Origin: Alphaproteobacteria bacterium
GTDB lineage: Bacteria; Pseudomonadota; Alphaproteobacteria; RF32; CAG-239
Direction of reading: 5' to 3'
Length of the DNA: 5,390 nt
Assembly (NCBI GenBank): GCA_017964705.1
Contig: JAGCRL010000146.1
Span: 1 to 5,390 of the forward strand
Below are positions 4,779 through 5,390 of this stretch, piece after piece; the stretch's first letter is position 1, and each line of letters begins with the position of its first letter. A program made the translations under genes and the position numbers. The notes under the pieces are model-generated. The model searched no databases. It had not been told where the DNA came from and saw only the letters and a program-made list of their open reading frames with translations.

Positions 4779-5390
4779 TTAACAGATTGTATGGGTTCTA
4801 TCAAAGATTTGGTTTTGAACTTTTCCGTTGAAGTTGCTTACAATCGAAATTTGAGCATCCTTATTGTTATCCAATTTACCATAGTAATAATCAAATGCTT
4901 TCCTTCCGTCTTCATTCTTTATCTTTATATCGGCCCCATGTTCTACTAAAAGGTTGGATATCTCTTTATGTTTGTTATAAACGGCTAAATGTAAAGGTGT
5001 CCAACCATCTTTGGTTTTTACATTTAAGTCGGCACCCTTTTCAATTAAAGTTTTAACTATTCTAACACGGTTATCACGAGATGCATAATGTAATGCGGTC
5101 CAACCATGTTTATCTGCTACGTTTAAATCGGCACCTTTTTTGATTAAAGCTTCGGCTATTTCGTCATTATCGTTGTGAACTGCTAAGATTAAAGGTGTCC
5201 ATTTTCCCCCACTGTCTACATTAGACAATTTATTTAAGTCGACACCCTTTTCAATTAAAGCTTTAGCTATTTTAACACGGTTATCACGAGATGCATAATG
5301 TAATGCGGTCCAACCATGTTTATCTGCTACGTTTAAATCGGCACCTTTTTTGATTAAAGCTTCGGCTATTTCGTCATTATCGTTGTGGAC
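4779..5390 (-). CDS. Ankyrin-repeat protein, start beyond the right edge (partial)
   Basis: The frame is open from the right edge to the TAA at 4781-4779, giving the last 203 residues. The visible ankyrin repeats span about residues 1-23 (partial), 24-59, 60-93, 94-126 and 127-159, followed by a non-repeat tail with KAFDYYYGKL and the C-terminal DRTHTIC. The cores alternate GWTALHYASRDNRV and WTPLILAVHNDND, the same alternation as in the neighbouring ankyrin lipoprotein, so the two are related. A TTG at 5228-5226 is not the start: it falls inside an ankyrin loop (VDLNKLSNVD) and the repeats continue in frame upstream. Whether it has a signal peptide cannot be seen. It ends 34 bp before the lipoprotein gene with no terminator, so the two are probably one operon. 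Confidence 0.9.
   Translation of the reverse strand, partial: VHNDNDEIAEALIKKGADLNVADKHGWTALHYASRDNRVKIAKALIEKGVDLNKLSNVDSGGKWTPLILAVHNDNDEIAEALIKKGADLNVADKHGWTALHYASRDNRVRIVKTLIEKGADLNVKTKDGWTPLHLAVYNKHKEISNLLVEHGADIKIKNEDGRKAFDYYYGKLDNNKDAQISIVSNFNGKVQNQIFDRTHTIC
5022..5180. repeat. 159-bp near-identical direct repeat, copy 1 (partner 5232-5390)
   Basis: This matches 5232-5390 with about five substitutions at an offset of 210 bp (70 codons, two ankyrin repeats). It encodes the end of one TPLILA-type repeat, a full GWTALHYASRDNRV repeat and the start of another repeat. Confidence 0.92.
5232..5390. repeat. 159-bp near-identical direct repeat, copy 2, truncated by the window edge
   Basis: This is the second copy of the 210-bp-period block. 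The identity is still running at base 5390, so the repeat array very likely continues past the window. Confidence 0.92.

Noticed and set aside
4779..5228. TTG at 5228 as the start of a complete 149-residue ankyrin protein
   Set aside because: The ankyrin repeats continue upstream in the same frame to the window edge with near-identical DNA. The TTG falls in a repeat loop and has no ribosome site.
3851..5390. Direct repeats as a CRISPR array
   Set aside because: The repeats are long, in frame and code for ankyrin motifs. There are no short repeats with unique spacers.
1..5390. tRNA, rRNA, insertion sequence or attachment site
   Set aside because: No cloverleaf, rRNA-like stretch, transposase motif, terminal inverted repeats or flanking target duplication was seen on either strand.

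Overview
This is an A+T-rich bacterial window in which every well-supported gene lies on the minus strand, so transcription runs right to left. Three or four proteins carry lipoprotein signal peptides with a lipobox cysteine followed by a non-aspartate residue. This suggests a Gram-negative cell that sorts lipoproteins to the outer membrane. Promoters are of the sigma-70 type (TTGACA/TATAAT with 17-bp spacing), Shine-Dalgarno sites are AGGA-like, and the standard bacterial code is used. The abundance of ankyrin-repeat proteins fits a host-associated lineage, for example a low-GC alphaproteobacterium. That placement is an inference; no sequence here is diagnostic of a species.

Layout from right to left: (1) 4779-5390 is the 3' part of an ankyrin-repeat gene whose start lies beyond the right edge. 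(2) 3575-4744 is a 389-residue ankyrin-repeat lipoprotein. (3) 3314-3562 is an 82-residue protein with two hydrophobic segments, only 12 bp downstream of (2) and presumably co-transcribed with it. (4) A consensus promoter (3271-3299) drives a 108-residue lipoprotein with a glycine-zipper-like C-terminal membrane segment (2877-3203), which ends in a strong terminator (2807-2842). (5) A promoter at 2723-2756 drives two tandem paralogous ankyrin proteins without signal peptides (1847-2680 and 1059-1766), followed by a terminator (1021-1047). (6) At 715-999 there is a probable broken small gene. Its hydrophobic N-terminal segment lies in a different frame from its C-terminal part, it has no usable start, and it still has a good terminator (659-690). 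(7) A promoter at 586-614 drives a 119-residue PEGA-like lipoprotein (203-562). (8) The leftmost 200 bp hold a perfect inverted repeat and possibly the last 45 codons of a plus-strand gene.

The window therefore looks like an ankyrin-repeat accessory locus with two localisation classes. One class is exported: ankyrin lipoproteins plus small membrane or lipoprotein companions. The other is an unexported tandem pair. The exported ankyrin genes are built from alternating 'GWTALHYASR' and 'TPLMLA' repeats, and they have duplicated in two-repeat blocks of about 207-210 bp that are still nearly identical at the DNA level, which indicates recent expansion. What the ankyrin proteins bind cannot be read from the sequence. 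No mobile element, CRISPR array, tRNA or rRNA was seen.
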